DNA from: Pseudomonas abietaniphila
GTDB taxonomy: Bacteria > Pseudomonadota > Gammaproteobacteria > Pseudomonadales > Pseudomonadaceae
Direction: 5' to 3'
Assembly (NCBI RefSeq): GCF_039697315.1
Contig: NZ_CP155619.1
Span: 1-64,000 of the forward strand
DNA: 64,000 nt
Part shown: positions 24,578-34,677 of the stretch, in pieces
How the letters are laid out: every line of letters starts with the position of its first letter
Position numbering within the stretch: position 1 is the first letter of the stretch
Notes under the pieces: generated by a model
The model's database searches: none
Told to the model about the DNA's origin: nothing
The model's input: only the letters and a program-made list of their open reading frames with translations
Made by a program: the position numbers and the translations under genes

Positions 24578-25726
24578 ATGACCATGGACCTGAACAGCGT
24601 TCACCAACGCTTGCACACCGGCAGCAAGAAATGGAGCCAGTACCCGGAAGATGTGTTGCCGATGTGGGTGGCCGACATGGACTTTCCGGTGGCCGAGCCG
24701 ATCGTTCAGGCGCTGACCGCGCGTCTGCAGCACCCGCTGTTGGGCTATTCCGTGGCGCAGGACACATTACGTCAAACGTTGGTGGCGCATCTGGCCCGCC
24801 ACTACGACTGGCAGATCAAGCCTGAGGAACTGGTGTTCCTGCCCGGTGTAGAACCGGGGGTGAACATGGCGTTGAACGCGCTGGTGCCCAAGGGCAGCGG
24901 CGTGCTGGTACAAACACCCAACTACGCGCCGCTGCTGGATGCGCCGGGGCATTGGGACCTGCCGCGCATCGACCTGCCTTTCCATGCCGATGCCAATGGC
25001 GAATACCCCACCGACATCGCTGCCTTGCAGCGCGTTCTGCCTCAGGTTCGCGCACTGTTGCTGAGCAATCCTCACAATCCACTGGGCAAGGTCTTCGACG
25101 CGCAGGAGTTGCGTGCCATTGGCGAGGCCTGCGTGCAGAACGACGTACTGATCGTTTCCGATGAGATTCACGCCGACATCCTCTTCGATGGCCGTCGCCA
25201 CACGCCGATCGCGTCCCTGAGCCCGGCCATCGCCGATCGCACCGTGACGCTGATGTCCGCCAGCAAGGCCTGGAACATCGCCGGCATGAAAACCGCCTTT
25301 GCCGTGATACAAAACCCCGACCTGCGCCTGCGCTTCAACGCCGGACGCCTGGGACTGGTCGACAGCGTCAACGCGCTGGGCCTGGACGCCACGCAGGCGG
25401 CTTACAGCAAAGGCGCGCCATGGCTGGCACGGGTCACTGCCTATCTTCAAGACAACCGGGACTATCTGGCGAACGCGATCAAAACCCGTTTTCCCGGCAT
25501 CTCGATGAACCTGCCACAAGGCACCTACCTCGCCTGGCTGGATTGCGCGGGACTGGATATCGAAAACCCTCAGCAATTCTTCCTCAACGAAGCCAAGGTG
25601 GCGCTGAGCGCAGGCCATGAGTTTGGTGATGACTGCGGCCAGTTCGTGCGACTGAACTTCGGGTGCCCGCGCTCGATGCTGGAAGAAGCGCTGGCCCGCA
25701 TGGAGCGCAGCTTGCATCGATCCTGA
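24578..25726 (+). CDS. PatB/MalY-type PLP-dependent C-S lyase or aminotransferase
   Basis: This fold-type I PLP enzyme is predicted to split cystathionine or related thioethers to a thiol, pyruvate and ammonia. The 382 residues show features of the MalY/PatB family: WVADMDFPVAEPIVQAL, PNYAPLLDAPG, SNPHNPLGKVF, DEIHADILFDG and the Schiff-base lysine Lys-230 in SASKAWNIAGMKTA. The ATG at 24578 follows a GAGACGAGC stretch and starts where relatives do; longer upstream starts run into the palindromes. It is divergent from the SatD operon and close to a cysteine desulfurase, so sulfur metabolism is a plausible theme. Confidence 0.88.
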   Translation: MTMDLNSVHQRLHTGSKKWSQYPEDVLPMWVADMDFPVAEPIVQALTARLQHPLLGYSVAQDTLRQTLVAHLARHYDWQIKPEELVFLPGVEPGVNMALNALVPKGSGVLVQTPNYAPLLDAPGHWDLPRIDLPFHADANGEYPTDIAALQRVLPQVRALLLSNPHNPLGKVFDAQELRAIGEACVQNDVLIVSDEIHADILFDGRRHTPIASLSPAIADRTVTLMSASKAWNIAGMKTAFAVIQNPDLRLRFNAGRLGLVDSVNALGLDATQAAYSKGAPWLARVTAYLQDNRDYLANAIKTRFPGISMNLPQGTYLAWLDCAGLDIENPQQFFLNEAKVALSAGHEFGDDCGQFVRLNFGCPRSMLEEALARMERSLHRS

Positions 25727-25756
25727 GCGCAGGCTGCAAGGCTGCACTCATCACGG

Positions 25757-26986
25757 TCAGAAGTATTTCAGCCACTGGATATCACGCCGCCGGGCTTTGA
25801 GTTCGGCGAACCAGCGCACCGCAGGGAAGAGCACCACGCTCAGCACGGCGGCACAGGCCCAGACGGCAGCCATTGAATCGAAGCCATAGTAAATGCCGTG
25901 GGATGCGCCCCAGATGGCCATCGCGAGCACGTACAGCCCCTTGAGTACATACAAGTGCAACAGGTAGAAGAACATCGGTGCCGCACCTAAAACCGCCAGC
26001 GGCTTCAACCATCGCTGGCCGTGGCTGCGCTCCATCCAGGCGATCAACAGCAGCCCCACGCCAAGCGTCAGGCTGATGAACAACAGGGACGGCGGGTATT
26101 TGGTGATGTTGAAGATGCTCATCACGGTCAGCGTCGTGGTTTCGCCCATCACCCAGTTGCGTTCGCCGTAGCCGTTGAGGCTGCGTAACAGCAGAAACAG
26201 CGCAAGAACACCGAACCCCCACGCCATCAGATTCAGCTCACGCTTGTCCCGGTCAGTGCCGCTGGCGAACCAGGGGCCGGCCGCGTAACCCACCGCGATC
26301 ACGCCGATCCACGGCAGCACCGGATAGGACGTGCGCAAACGCAAACCGTCGAAGAGCTCCAACCAGCCGCGGTCATGCAGAATTGCCCATGGAATGTGCA
26401 TGAAGGTGCCGGCTGCGAAATGCACGTCGTCCAGCAGGTTATGGCCCGCGATGATGACGAGCCCTGCGGCCGCCAGCCATCCACGGGGCAAGGCCACCAA
26501 GGCTGCAAGCGCCAGCATGCTCAGGCCGATGGCCCAGATGACCTGGAGATAGATCACTGTCGGCGGAAACTGAAAGGTCCACGCAAAATTGACCAAGGTC
26601 AGTTCCAGGGCAATCAGCACCAACCCGCGCTTGAACAGAAACCGGGCGACCTCACCTTTGCCCGCGTGGCGTTCACCGTACAGGTACGCGGAGAGACCGG
26701 TAAGGAACACAAACAACGGCGCACAGAAATGCGCCAGGGTGCGACTGAGGAAAAGATCCAGTCCCGTGGTGCTGACGTCCATGGGGTCCGACACCTGACG
26801 ATGCAGGAAGAACGTTTCGCGCACGTGGTCGAGCAACATGAACAGCATGATCAGGCCACGCACTGCATCGATCGATTGCAAACGGGCTGTCTTGGCGAGC
26901 GCGACAGGCGCACAGACGGGCCCCGTGGCGGCCGTTGTGGAAGGTACATCTCGGCTCACGCCGGGGAGAACGTCACTCATGCCCAT
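25757..26986 (-). CDS. DUF1624/heparan-alpha-glucosaminide acetyltransferase-like membrane protein
   Basis: This is a 409-residue (407 if the second ATG is used) inner-membrane acyltransferase with about ten membrane helices. The signature [20 protein letters not shown] with a membrane-embedded His is found near residues 38-57, and [20 protein letters not shown] near the end is typical. Family members move acetyl groups across the membrane onto sugars. Its ATG overlaps the folE2 stop (ATGGGCATGA), so it is cotranscribed with folE2 and probably under Zur control. Its role in zinc starvation is not known. Confidence 0.85.
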   Translation of the reverse strand: MGMSDVLPGVSRDVPSTTAATGPVCAPVALAKTARLQSIDAVRGLIMLFMLLDHVRETFFLHRQVSDPMDVSTTGLDLFLSRTLAHFCAPLFVFLTGLSAYLYGERHAGKGEVARFLFKRGLVLIALELTLVNFAWTFQFPPTVIYLQVIWAIGLSMLALAALVALPRGWLAAAGLVIIAGHNLLDDVHFAAGTFMHIPWAILHDRGWLELFDGLRLRTSYPVLPWIGVIAVGYAAGPWFASGTDRDKRELNLMAWGFGVLALFLLLRSLNGYGERNWVMGETTTLTVMSIFNITKYPPSLLFISLTLGVGLLLIAWMERSHGQRWLKPLAVLGAAPMFFYLLHLYVLKGLYVLAMAIWGASHGIYYGFDSMAAVWACAAVLSVVLFPAVRWFAELKARRRDIQWLKYF

Positions 26987-27915
26987 CGTCCCTCGCCCGC
27001 CGTCCGGAACCTTAACGCCGGGCCGTTGACGACCGACGCCACCGCATCATGGGGGTGCAGGCTTTCCAGGTGCCTGACCGAAACGCTGCTCACAGGAAAA
27101 TGCAGTAACAGCGATTGCTGAATCGTGCGCGCGGCGTCCTCGACATACATGAGATGCTGTCCGTTCAACCGAGCAAAGGCTTGTTCGTCCGCGCGCTTCA
27201 CGGCTGTCTGCACGGGGGTGCCGAGGGCGGCCTCCACCCCGTCGATAAGACCGAGCAGTCCCATCCTTTCAGCCTCCTCATCGACACGCACGTGAACCGT
27301 GGCCACGCTGCGCTGACTGTGAGGCGTCGCAAGAGAGCCGTGTTGACGTAACCACGCCGCCACCTCGGCACTGTCGACGACGCCGGTCGCGAAGCGCGCA
27401 CTGAACGCCTGCTCAAGCAATTGACGGGACAAGGCTGCAGAACAAGGACAGGTTGACGAATACGTGACCTCGGCGCAGACATCCAGCACCACATGGCCTT
27501 GCTGCCAGTGCGCATCAATGATCACAGGGTAAGACTTCCAGCCGCTGAGACCTGCTGTCACCAGCGCCGGCCGCTTGCACAGCAAGTCAAATGAAAGGCG
27601 CAGCTTTGCGCGCGTGGAGTGACAATCGGCATGGCTGGCGACCATCAACTCCAGCAGAGCAGACAGGCTCGCAGGGCTGACCGCGTGATGCTCCGCGAAA
27701 CGGTCCAGAAGGGTGTACAGCCGGGACATGTGAATGCCCTTGATCTGCGGCGCCGGCAGGTTCACCTGCAGATCGGCTCGCGCATGAACAGGGGCATCAA
27801 TGCCGGGTTCATCAAGAATCAGGGGAATGTCGATGCCCTGCATGCCGACCCAGTCGAGTGGCAGCAGCGCTTGGGATACTTCAGAGCAAGCAACGTCGGG
27901 AAGTGGACTGTTCAT
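26977..27915 (-). CDS. folE2: GTP cyclohydrolase FolE2 (type IB)
   Basis: This enzyme makes dihydroneopterin triphosphate from GTP, the first step of folate synthesis. Unlike FolE it does not require zinc and is used when zinc is scarce. The 312 residues include [23 protein letters not shown] family sequence (here [19 protein letters not shown]), [16 protein letters not shown], and the conserved cysteine in [15 protein letters not shown]. The ATG at 27915 (MNSPLPDV) is preferred to an upstream start in a frame without family similarity. A Zur-type box lies about 60 bases upstream. The downstream acyltransferase gene overlaps it. Confidence 0.92.
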   Translation of the reverse strand: MNSPLPDVACSEVSQALLPLDWVGMQGIDIPLILDEPGIDAPVHARADLQVNLPAPQIKGIHMSRLYTLLDRFAEHHAVSPASLSALLELMVASHADCHSTRAKLRLSFDLLCKRPALVTAGLSGWKSYPVIIDAHWQQGHVVLDVCAEVTYSSTCPCSAALSRQLLEQAFSARFATGVVDSAEVAAWLRQHGSLATPHSQRSVATVHVRVDEEAERMGLLGLIDGVEAALGTPVQTAVKRADEQAFARLNGQHLMYVEDAARTIQQSLLLHFPVSSVSVRHLESLHPHDAVASVVNGPALRFRTAGEGRWA

Positions 27916-27974
27916 ACGAAGACGGATTCTCGGAACACAGAAGTCATTCGAGCGCCAGGCGCTCGTCACAGAGA

Positions 27975-27987
27975 GTTATAACATAAC
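27975..27987. promoter_or_regulatory. Putative Zur box upstream of folE2
   Basis: GTTATAACATAAC matches 12 of 13 positions of the palindromic Zur consensus core GTTATA-W-TATAAC. It lies 60 bases ahead of folE2, a classic Zur-regulated gene. Confidence 0.7.
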
Positions 27988-28074
27988 ATCTCATGTGAAT
28001 AATCTGGCAACGAAAATCCGTGAGTGGAGCAATCGAGCGAGGCCGTCAACGCTGCCCCGCCCTGTTTTCACGCC

Positions 28075-29802
28075 TCAGTAACCCAGCGACAGACCGGTGT
28101 TGCGGCGTGGGTCATTGGCGCCGTAGAAACGGTTGTTGCCGACAGGTTTGCCACCCAGCGAGGGTGCGCCGACCAGAATCGCCGCCAGATGGTTCGCATC
28201 CTGAGGCTCGGCGAACTTATGTCCCCAGCTTTCGAGGATCTTCTGGGTGTCGGGACTTACGGCGAATCGCTCCAGGTTGGTGGTTTCCGGCATCCATTGC
28301 TGGTGGAAACGCGGCGCATCAACCGCTTCCTGAATGTTCATGCCGTAATCGATGACATTGAGCATGGTCAGCAGCGTGGCGGTGATGATCCGGCTGCCGC
28401 CCGGCGTACCGACCACCATGACGGCCTTGCCGTCCTTGGTGACGATGGTCGGGCTCATGGACGACAGTGGCGTCTTGCCCGGGGCGATGGCGTTGGCTTC
28501 ACCCTGGACCAGGCCATACATGTTCGGTACGCCGACCTTGGAGGTAAAGTCGTCCATCTCATCGTTGAGAATCACGCCGGTCTTGCTCGCCATCACGCCC
28601 GCGCCGAACCAGTCGTTGAGGGTGTACGTGACAGACACCGCATTGCCCCACTTGTCGACGATGGAGTAGTGAGTGGTGTTATTGCCTTCATGGGGCGCGA
28701 CACCCGGTTTGATGTCCTGAGATACGCCGGCTTTCTGTGGCTCGATGGCGGCACGCAGTTTCGCCGCATAGTCACGGTCAAGCAGGTGGTTGATCGGGTT
28801 CTTCACGAAGTCCGGATCGCCGAGGTAGCTGTTTCGGTCAACGTACGCGTGGCGCATCGCCTCGATCTGGTAATGCATCCCTTGAGCGGAGTGATAACCC
28901 AGCTCTTTCATCGGGTAGCCTTCGAGGATGTTCATGATCTCGCAGATCACCACGCCGCCGGAGCTTGGAGGCGGTGCCGAGACCACGTGGTAGCCACGGT
29001 AGTCGCACTCGACAGGCGCCAGTTCGCGGGTCTTGTATTTATCCAGGTCCGCCTGGACGATGATGCCCTTGCCTGCCTGGCTCGAGTCGACGATGGCTTT
29101 GGCCACCCAGCCCTTGTAAAAACCGTCGGTGCCCTTCGCCGAGATTTCCTTGAGGGTTTTCGCCAGGTCTTTTTGCACCAGCTTATCGCCGACCTGCATC
29201 GGCTGGCCCTTGTTCAGGAAGATCGTGCCCAGGTCCTTGGCGTCTGCCTTGAATTCGTCGGTCGCGGTGTGCAGGAGGTCAACGTCACCCTGCTCCAGCG
29301 CAAAGCCGTTCTCGGCCAGCTTGATCGCGGGGGCCATGACTTCGGCACGCTTCTTCGTGCCGTATTTGCTCAACGCCATCTCCATGCCGGACACGGTTCC
29401 AGGCACGCCCACGGCCAGATGCCCTTTGGAGCTCAGGTCGGGAACGACGTTGCCGTCCTTGTCCAGGTACATGTTGGCGGTGGCGGCCTGCGGTGCTTTT
29501 TCACGGAAATCCAGAAACGTCTTACGGCCATCGGCGAGCTGAATGGTCATGAAACCACCACCGCCCAAGTTGCCCGCTGCCGGGTAAACCACCGCCAGCG
29601 CATAGCCCACGGCAACGGCGGCATCGACAGCGTTGCCACCGGACTTGAGCACGTCAACGCCGACGTGGGTTGCGAGATGTTGCGCGGTGACCACCATGCC
29701 GTTTTCGGCGGCGACCGGGGCAACGGAAGCCGCGTAGGTGGAGGAAAACGCGAGGGTGAATGCCGTCGCAAGCAGCGACTTGGCCAAGGGTTCGTACTTC
29801 AT
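28075..29802 (-). CDS. ggt: Gamma-glutamyltranspeptidase
   Basis: This periplasmic enzyme cleaves the gamma-glutamyl bond of glutathione and transfers or hydrolyses the glutamyl group. The 575 residues start with a Sec signal peptide (MKYEPLAKSLLATAFTLAF, cleavage near TYA-AS). The precursor self-cleaves before the nucleophile threonine in GNNTTHYSIVDKWGNAVS, giving large and small subunits. Substrate-binding segments SSMSPTIV and VGTPGGSRI are intact. GAGAG precedes the chosen ATG. It is a single gene, divergent from the MFS gene over a 420-base gap. Confidence 0.93.
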   Translation of the reverse strand: MKYEPLAKSLLATAFTLAFSSTYAASVAPVAAENGMVVTAQHLATHVGVDVLKSGGNAVDAAVAVGYALAVVYPAAGNLGGGGFMTIQLADGRKTFLDFREKAPQAATANMYLDKDGNVVPDLSSKGHLAVGVPGTVSGMEMALSKYGTKKRAEVMAPAIKLAENGFALEQGDVDLLHTATDEFKADAKDLGTIFLNKGQPMQVGDKLVQKDLAKTLKEISAKGTDGFYKGWVAKAIVDSSQAGKGIIVQADLDKYKTRELAPVECDYRGYHVVSAPPPSSGGVVICEIMNILEGYPMKELGYHSAQGMHYQIEAMRHAYVDRNSYLGDPDFVKNPINHLLDRDYAAKLRAAIEPQKAGVSQDIKPGVAPHEGNNTTHYSIVDKWGNAVSVTYTLNDWFGAGVMASKTGVILNDEMDDFTSKVGVPNMYGLVQGEANAIAPGKTPLSSMSPTIVTKDGKAVMVVGTPGGSRIITATLLTMLNVIDYGMNIQEAVDAPRFHQQWMPETTNLERFAVSPDTQKILESWGHKFAEPQDANHLAAILVGAPSLGGKPVGNNRFYGANDPRRNTGLSLGY

Positions 29803-30115
29803 GTGTCGACTCTCTTTATTCTTTTGAATGTGGAACAGCATTGAACGGGTCGAGTCGCGATGGGTATGCACCTCTCGCGATCCGCCCGGCATCCTTGCGA
29901 CTGCAGATGCACATTTTTTTGAGCGTTATTCGTTGACCACTACAACCTGTAAAGCCGCACCAAAGTAGCGCGTACCGCACAACTAACCTAGTACTCATGA
30001 CAGGATATTTCACGGAACCGTCGCGGTTTTACTGGCACGTTCGTTCAATGAAATGTGCGTCAGGTGCTGCACGACAAGCGCGTATACGCGTAACCTAGGG
30101 CCTGCGTCCGGTCGC
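29803..30115. other. Intergenic region, ggt promoter side
   Basis: This gap between the divergent ggt and MFS genes presumably holds the ggt promoter. I see no RNA gene or clear operator in it. Confidence 0.3.
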
Positions 30116-30223
30116 ATGAGAGTCATCACGACCACCCCGGACGCCACGACAAAGGACGTCATCGACTTGCTGAGAAGGCCTGCCCTGGTGAATAAAATCC
30201 GACCGACCGAGCCATGTGACTGA
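30116..30223 (+). CDS. Possible 35-residue leader peptide overlapping MFS start
   Basis: A short frame (MRVITTTPDATTKDVIDLLR...) with strong G/C third-position bias ends in TGATG, overlapping the ATG of the MFS gene. This would couple translation of the two, and the MFS gene itself lacks a strong ribosome site. There is no ribosome site ahead of this ATG either, so it may be chance. Confidence 0.3.
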   Translation: MRVITTTPDATTKDVIDLLRRPALVNKIRPTEPCD

Positions 30224-31437
30224 TGGCCAGAACCTTCCGTTCGCTGGCCGTCTACAACTTCCGCGTCTGGTCCCTGGGCGGGATCGTGTCCAACATCGGC
30301 ACCTGGATGCAACGCACTGCGCAGGACTGGCTGGTGCTCACCCAACTCACCGAACAGAACGCCACCGCGCTGGGCATTGTCATGGCCTTGCAGTTCGGGC
30401 CCATGTTGCTGCTCCTGCCCTTCAGCGGGTATGCGGCCGATCACTTCGACCGGCGTAAACTGCTCATCGGCACGCAACTGGCGTTTGCCGCCTCTGCGTT
30501 GGGGCTCGGGCTGCTGACGGTCACCGGGCATGTACAGCTGTGGCATGTGTACTTCTTTGCGGCGATGTCAGGGTGCGTTGCGGCTATCGATGCGCCGGCG
30601 CGGCAGACCTTTGTGTCCGATCTGGTGGATGAGTCCTACCTGAGCAACGCCGTGGCATTGAATTCGCTGTCGTTCAACGTGGCGCGCATGGTCGGCCCGG
30701 CGGTGTCCGGACTGTTGATCCCTTGGGTGGGCAACGGCTGGGTGTTTCTGCTGAACGTGCTGACATTTGCCGCGATGATCATCTCGCTGTGCTGCCTGCG
30801 GAAAAACCAGATGCATGTCCGCGAGCGGCCTCCCCGTGTTCGCGGCCAACTGGCTGAAGGTTTCCGTTACGTCTGGGCGCGTCCTGACCTCAAAGCCATC
30901 CTGCTGATGCTGTTTCTCATGGGCACTTTCGGCCTGAACTTCCCCATCTACATCTCGACCATGGCGGTCACGGTGTTCGACGCGGACGCCAGCCACTACG
31001 GCCTGCTGACGTCGCTGATGGCAGTGGGATCGGTGACCGGTGCCCTGCTCTCGGCGCGACGCGCCCGTCCGGGTCCCATGTTGCTGTTCTGGGCCTGCGC
31101 GCTGTTCGGCGGATGCTTTGTGATGGCGGCCCTGATGTCGAACTTCTGGCTGTTCGGCGGCCTGCTGTTTGTACTGGGGATTTCGGCGCAGACCTTCACC
31201 ACGTCGGCCAACAGCATGGTGCAGCTGTCGACCGATCCGTTGATGCGAGGTCGGGTGATGGCCATTTTGCTAGCGACGACACTGGGCGGCACGCCCGTCG
31301 GCGCCCCGATCGTGGGCTGGGTCGCCGACCTGTTCGGCCCGCGATGGGCCATGGGCATTGGCGCTGCCTCGGGGCTGTGGGCAGCGCTGGTCTGGTTCCG
31401 CTATCAGCGCGCGGTCAGAACGCCGCTGGCCACCTGA
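30223..31437 (+). CDS. MFS transporter (EntS/MFS_3-like exporter)
   Basis: This is a 404-residue inner-membrane exporter of the major facilitator superfamily. Around eleven or twelve helices are visible, with GYAADHFDRRKLLIGTQLAF giving the loop 2-3 motif and SDLVDESYLSNAVALNSLSF typical of the EntS-like branch. AGPAVSG-like sequence (VGPAVSGLLI) follows. The cargo is unknown; relatives export siderophores or drugs. The first ATG overlaps a possible leader frame. No regulator gene is adjacent. Confidence 0.88.
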   Translation: MARTFRSLAVYNFRVWSLGGIVSNIGTWMQRTAQDWLVLTQLTEQNATALGIVMALQFGPMLLLLPFSGYAADHFDRRKLLIGTQLAFAASALGLGLLTVTGHVQLWHVYFFAAMSGCVAAIDAPARQTFVSDLVDESYLSNAVALNSLSFNVARMVGPAVSGLLIPWVGNGWVFLLNVLTFAAMIISLCCLRKNQMHVRERPPRVRGQLAEGFRYVWARPDLKAILLMLFLMGTFGLNFPIYISTMAVTVFDADASHYGLLTSLMAVGSVTGALLSARRARPGPMLLFWACALFGGCFVMAALMSNFWLFGGLLFVLGISAQTFTTSANSMVQLSTDPLMRGRVMAILLATTLGGTPVGAPIVGWVADLFGPRWAMGIGAASGLWAALVWFRYQRAVRTPLAT

Positions 31438-31497
31438 GCCAGAGAAGGTTTCGACGGCTGCCGCGTGCCGCCGACCACACCTGGCCGGTGGAGGCGA

Positions 31498-32175
31498 TTA
31501 AAACCAGCGGTCGTTACGCTTGCGACCCCGGGTCAGCGCAGGAAGAATCAGGCCGAGCAACAGCCCTGCCCCCGCGATGCTGCCGCCATACACCATGTAG
31601 CGCATGAGCACCTGGTTATTCTCGTCACCGAGTTTCGCCTGGGTGGAGCGCAGTTCCGATTGGGCGTCGGTCAGTTGGGCGTTGAGGTCTTTGGTGCGGG
31701 CCTCCAGTTCATCCACCAGTTTCTTGCGCGAATCGAGCGTCTCCTGCATGCCCTGGACTTTGGTTTTCCAGTCGTCGTCGATGGTTTTCAACTGGGCACT
31801 GAGGTCGGCCACTTGCTGGGTCAGTTGCGGCAGGCGTTCGGCCTGGCCGGGGACTTCCTGCAGATCCGCCGAGGGGATCCAAACTGTGTCGCCGGAGTTG
31901 CCGCGCACCTGGCTGTAATCGCCCTGGGTGGTGAGCAGTTCGACTTTCTGACCCGATTTCAGGGTGCCGACGATGCGATAGCCATCGGTCGGACCGCTAC
32001 GGACGTAGGTGCTCAAGGTGTCGTTGACCCAGCGGTCCTTGCCTTCGGCTTGCGCTTGGGCGACTACACCAACCGTCAGCAGGGTTCCCAGCAAGCCGGC
32101 GCTGAGCAAACGGCGTCGGGCGCCCGGCAGATGGGAGGATGAAAGAGAAACAGAAACGGGACGAGATAGAGACAT
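31498..32175 (-). CDS. SH3-domain coiled-coil membrane protein (TIGR04211/YgiM type)
   Basis: The 225-residue protein has a signal sequence, then a bacterial SH3 domain (residues 45-110: DTLSTYVRSGPTDGYRIVGT, SGDTVWIPSADLQ). A long coiled coil follows at about 115-185 (LPQLTQQVADLSAQLKTI through LNAQLTDAQSELRSTQAKLG), and the C-terminal membrane helix is YMVYGGSIAGAGLLLGLILP with a basic tail. This is the layout of YgiM-like proteins, thought to sit in the periplasm anchored to the inner membrane. The exact role is not known. The ATG at 32175 begins the signal peptide. Confidence 0.88.
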   Translation of the reverse strand: MSLSRPVSVSLSSSHLPGARRRLLSAGLLGTLLTVGVVAQAQAEGKDRWVNDTLSTYVRSGPTDGYRIVGTLKSGQKVELLTTQGDYSQVRGNSGDTVWIPSADLQEVPGQAERLPQLTQQVADLSAQLKTIDDDWKTKVQGMQETLDSRKKLVDELEARTKDLNAQLTDAQSELRSTQAKLGDENNQVLMRYMVYGGSIAGAGLLLGLILPALTRGRKRNDRWF

Positions 32176-32621
32176 GGGTGATCTTCGACAAAAATAAAAA
32201 GAAAGGCCGGATGGTCGGGCCGCATGCAATGGACAAAAGCCTGATCGGCAGCGAAGAGCAAGGCGCTGCAAACGCTGGAGAAGGCAACGACGCGCGAGGA
32301 AAATCCACAAAACACCGGGGCCTCGTGACCCGGCGCACCGCGCGCGCAGTGGTCAACAGACCGTTCAAACAGTGTCAGGTTCACTACAGGGAGGTGACGT
32401 TCGTCCGGGAAATGCCGTGGCGGAGCTGACAACGGTAAGTCAGTGGGAGCGAGGTTGCTCGGGAACGCAGCGTCTCAGCCACCGAAAATGGAGACTGTCC
32501 CGGCGCATTCGCGAGCAAGCTCGCTCCCACAGGATGGACTGTCCCAACAGCTGAAGACCCTTTCAATTTGGCGTGTCCAGAATTAGGCGCTGTCAGGCAA
32601 CAGGTTGAAGCGGAAGAAAAA
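32176..32621. other. Intergenic region downstream of selC
   Basis: This 446-base gap has a REP pair at 32443-32530. On the minus strand, just ahead of the SH3 gene, a short GGCC stem is followed by a T-rich stretch (about 32230-32190) that may end transcripts coming from selC. No protein gene is supported. Confidence 0.4.
32443..32530. repeat. REP pair (REPIN-like)
   Basis: Two inverted Pseudomonas REP units: GTGGGAGCGAGGTTGCTCGG on the left and the complementary GCGAGCAAGCTCGCTCCCAC on the right, about 45 bases apart. Confidence 0.8.
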
Positions 32622-32717
32622 TGGCGGAAGGCAGCGGGAGTCGAACCTGCCCGGGAACGGCTGCCGTCCCCAACCGGGTTTGAAGCCCGGCCGCGCCACC
32701 GGGCGCGATTGCCTTCC
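32622..32717 (-). tRNA. selC: Selenocysteine tRNA (anticodon UCA)
   Basis: This 96-nt tRNA inserts selenocysteine at UGA. The minus strand begins GGAAGGC, which pairs with GCCTTCC at the 3' end, followed by G and an encoded CCA. The anticodon UCA is at 32683-32681 in the loop CTTCAAA, the long variable arm is GGGGACGGCAGCCGTTCCCG, and the T-loop GGTTCGACTCC is standard. It lies 28 bases after the selB stop on the same strand and may be in the same transcript. Confidence 0.97.
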
Positions 32718-32745
32718 ATGATCGAACTGACCGGCTCGAAACGTT

Positions 32746-34677
32746 TCAACCCTGAGCGTCAGCCCTGGACGCCTGCGCCAGTGCATTGTCCGCACGCACT
32801 TGACGCTGATCGCCGATACGTCGGGTGAAACCGATACGGTCGAAATACTCGAGAATCTGGATACTGCGCTTGCGGCCGATGCCCAGCCTGTCGCGAAACG
32901 CTGCCGCCTGGATCACCGGGTCAGCTGCAGACAGTTGCAACAGCATAGCCACCATTTCCCGAATTGTGGACTCCAGATAAAACAGATCACGCACCACCTG
33001 ATGCACTTGCCCGATGCGCGCCAGCTTGCGCAGCAGCAGACGCGTTTCAGCTTCGGTGTGTCCAGTCACCGTTGCGAAGTCGCGCACCCAGGGCGGGTCG
33101 AAGCGCGCCTGCTGCATCAGGGGTGACAGTCGCAGCCAGAACTGCTCGTCTTCGTCACTGAGCTTCACCTGATGATCCGGCAAGTGCAGCCACGGTCCGC
33201 TGCTGGCGATCGTGCCTGCGGCCAGCAACCCGTCGATCAGGGCAATGAATGCCGGACGCTCCAGTGGCATCGCTGCGAAACGCCGTAACCGGTCGCGGTC
33301 AGGCCCGAGCTGGTCGGGTTCCTGCTCATGAAACCGTGCCAGATGCTCAAGCAATGCGCGCTGCAGGGCCTGCCATCGTGCCTCGCTGAACAGCAGTTGG
33401 CCCTGACGGGTGAGAACGACCCGGGTATCGGACGGTAATTGCCAGGTCGCGCGCAGGCGATTGAACTGCCGCTCCAGGCGCTGCGGATCAAGGCCGGTTT
33501 CGCTGTATGCGATCAACGCTGGCAGTGCCGACTCCAGATCCGCCGCGCCGGCAAGAATGTTCAGCGTCGCCAGCCGTTCGGCGCTGCGCCGCTGACGTGA
33601 TGGGGCGAACGGGTCCAGTACCCTTGCGCCACCCACGGTTCGTTGCGCGCTTTGGTCACGCACTACCAGACGATCCCCGTGAACCGCGTGCACCGGCGCA
33701 TTGAGCAGCAGTTGCGCGAACATGCGCCCGCCGGGGGCGACGCTGCTCCCTTCAAGCAAGGCAACGCGAGCGGTGACGTCCTGCGTGCCAATGTGGACGT
33801 GGACCGGGCTGAAATGCTCGAACGCACGGGTCTCGCTGCTCAGCAATTGCAAGTCGATGTCGATCCGCTGGGTCGGCGCGAACAACCATTCGGCAAGCAG
33901 CCAGTCGCCGCGATGAATGTGTTCCAGGGCAAGCTTTACAGCGTTCAGGTTCAGTGCCACGCGCTGCCCGATGCGGGCCTGTGAGGCGGTCTGGTTTTGT
34001 GCGTGCAGGCCACGGACACGTACGCTCTTGCCCGACTGCCCGAGCAGCAACGTGTCGCCCACGTTCACTTCTCCGGCGAGCGCAGTCCCGGTCACGACAA
34101 TACCGGCACCGGACACACTGAACGCCCGGTCGATGTCCAGGCGAAAGCCGCCGCGGTCGCTGCGTTCCCGCACGTCGTTCTGAGCACGGAGCAAGGCCTG
34201 GCGCAAGGCGTCGATGCCTTCGCCCGTGAGGCTGGAAACTTCAAACTGCAGCGCATCGGCATACGGACCCGGCGCCAGCAGATCACGAACCTGCTTATGG
34301 ACCTGCTGCACACGGGCCGACTCGACCCGGTCACACTTGCTGATCACGACCCGCAGCTCAGGAATTCCGAGCAATTCGACAATGGCCAGGTGCTCGCGGG
34401 TTTGTGGCATGACCCCGTCGTCCGCCGCGACCACCAGCAGCACCAAGTCGATACCCTGAGCGCCGGCGAGCATGTTGTGAATGAAGCGCTCGTGGCCAGG
34501 CACGTCAATGAAACCGGTCAGTGGCACGTCGGCCGCCAGCGGCGCGTACAGGTAACCCAGGTCGATGGTAATGCCGCGCTCGCGCTCTTCGCGTCGCCGG
34601 TCGCCCGCCTGCCCGGTCAGCGCTTCCAGCAAGGCCGTTTTGCCATGATCGATGTGTCCAGCGGTCCCGACGATCAC
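32746..34677 (-). CDS. selB: Selenocysteine-specific elongation factor SelB
   Basis: This GTPase carries selenocysteyl-tRNA to the ribosome at UGA codons that have a SECIS hairpin. The 643 residues start with the GTP-binding domain (G1 [11 protein letters not shown], then [12 protein letters not shown] and SKCD), continue with two EF-Tu-like beta-barrel domains, and end with winged-helix repeats (from about 400) that bind the SECIS element. The length fits the bacterial family. The ATG overlaps the selA stop by four bases. It acts on fdnG in this locus. Confidence 0.96.
   Translation of the reverse strand: MIVGTAGHIDHGKTALLEALTGQAGDRRREERERGITIDLGYLYAPLAADVPLTGFIDVPGHERFIHNMLAGAQGIDLVLLVVAADDGVMPQTREHLAIVELLGIPELRVVISKCDRVESARVQQVHKQVRDLLAPGPYADALQFEVSSLTGEGIDALRQALLRAQNDVRERSDRGGFRLDIDRAFSVSGAGIVVTGTALAGEVNVGDTLLLGQSGKSVRVRGLHAQNQTASQARIGQRVALNLNAVKLALEHIHRGDWLLAEWLFAPTQRIDIDLQLLSSETRAFEHFSPVHVHIGTQDVTARVALLEGSSVAPGGRMFAQLLLNAPVHAVHGDRLVVRDQSAQRTVGGARVLDPFAPSRQRRSAERLATLNILAGAADLESALPALIAYSETGLDPQRLERQFNRLRATWQLPSDTRVVLTRQGQLLFSEARWQALQRALLEHLARFHEQEPDQLGPDRDRLRRFAAMPLERPAFIALIDGLLAAGTIASSGPWLHLPDHQVKLSDEDEQFWLRLSPLMQQARFDPPWVRDFATVTGHTEAETRLLLRKLARIGQVHQVVRDLFYLESTIREMVAMLLQLSAADPVIQAAAFRDRLGIGRKRSIQILEYFDRIGFTRRIGDQRQVRADNALAQASRADAQG

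Noticed and set aside
28024..29844. 606-codon plus-strand open frame
   Set aside because: It is the exact antisense of ggt, which has a full family match and signal peptide. Open antisense frames are a by-product of high GC third positions.
30010..30546. 178-codon minus-strand frame between ggt and the MFS gene
   Set aside because: Most of it is antisense to the MFS gene and the rest has no motif.
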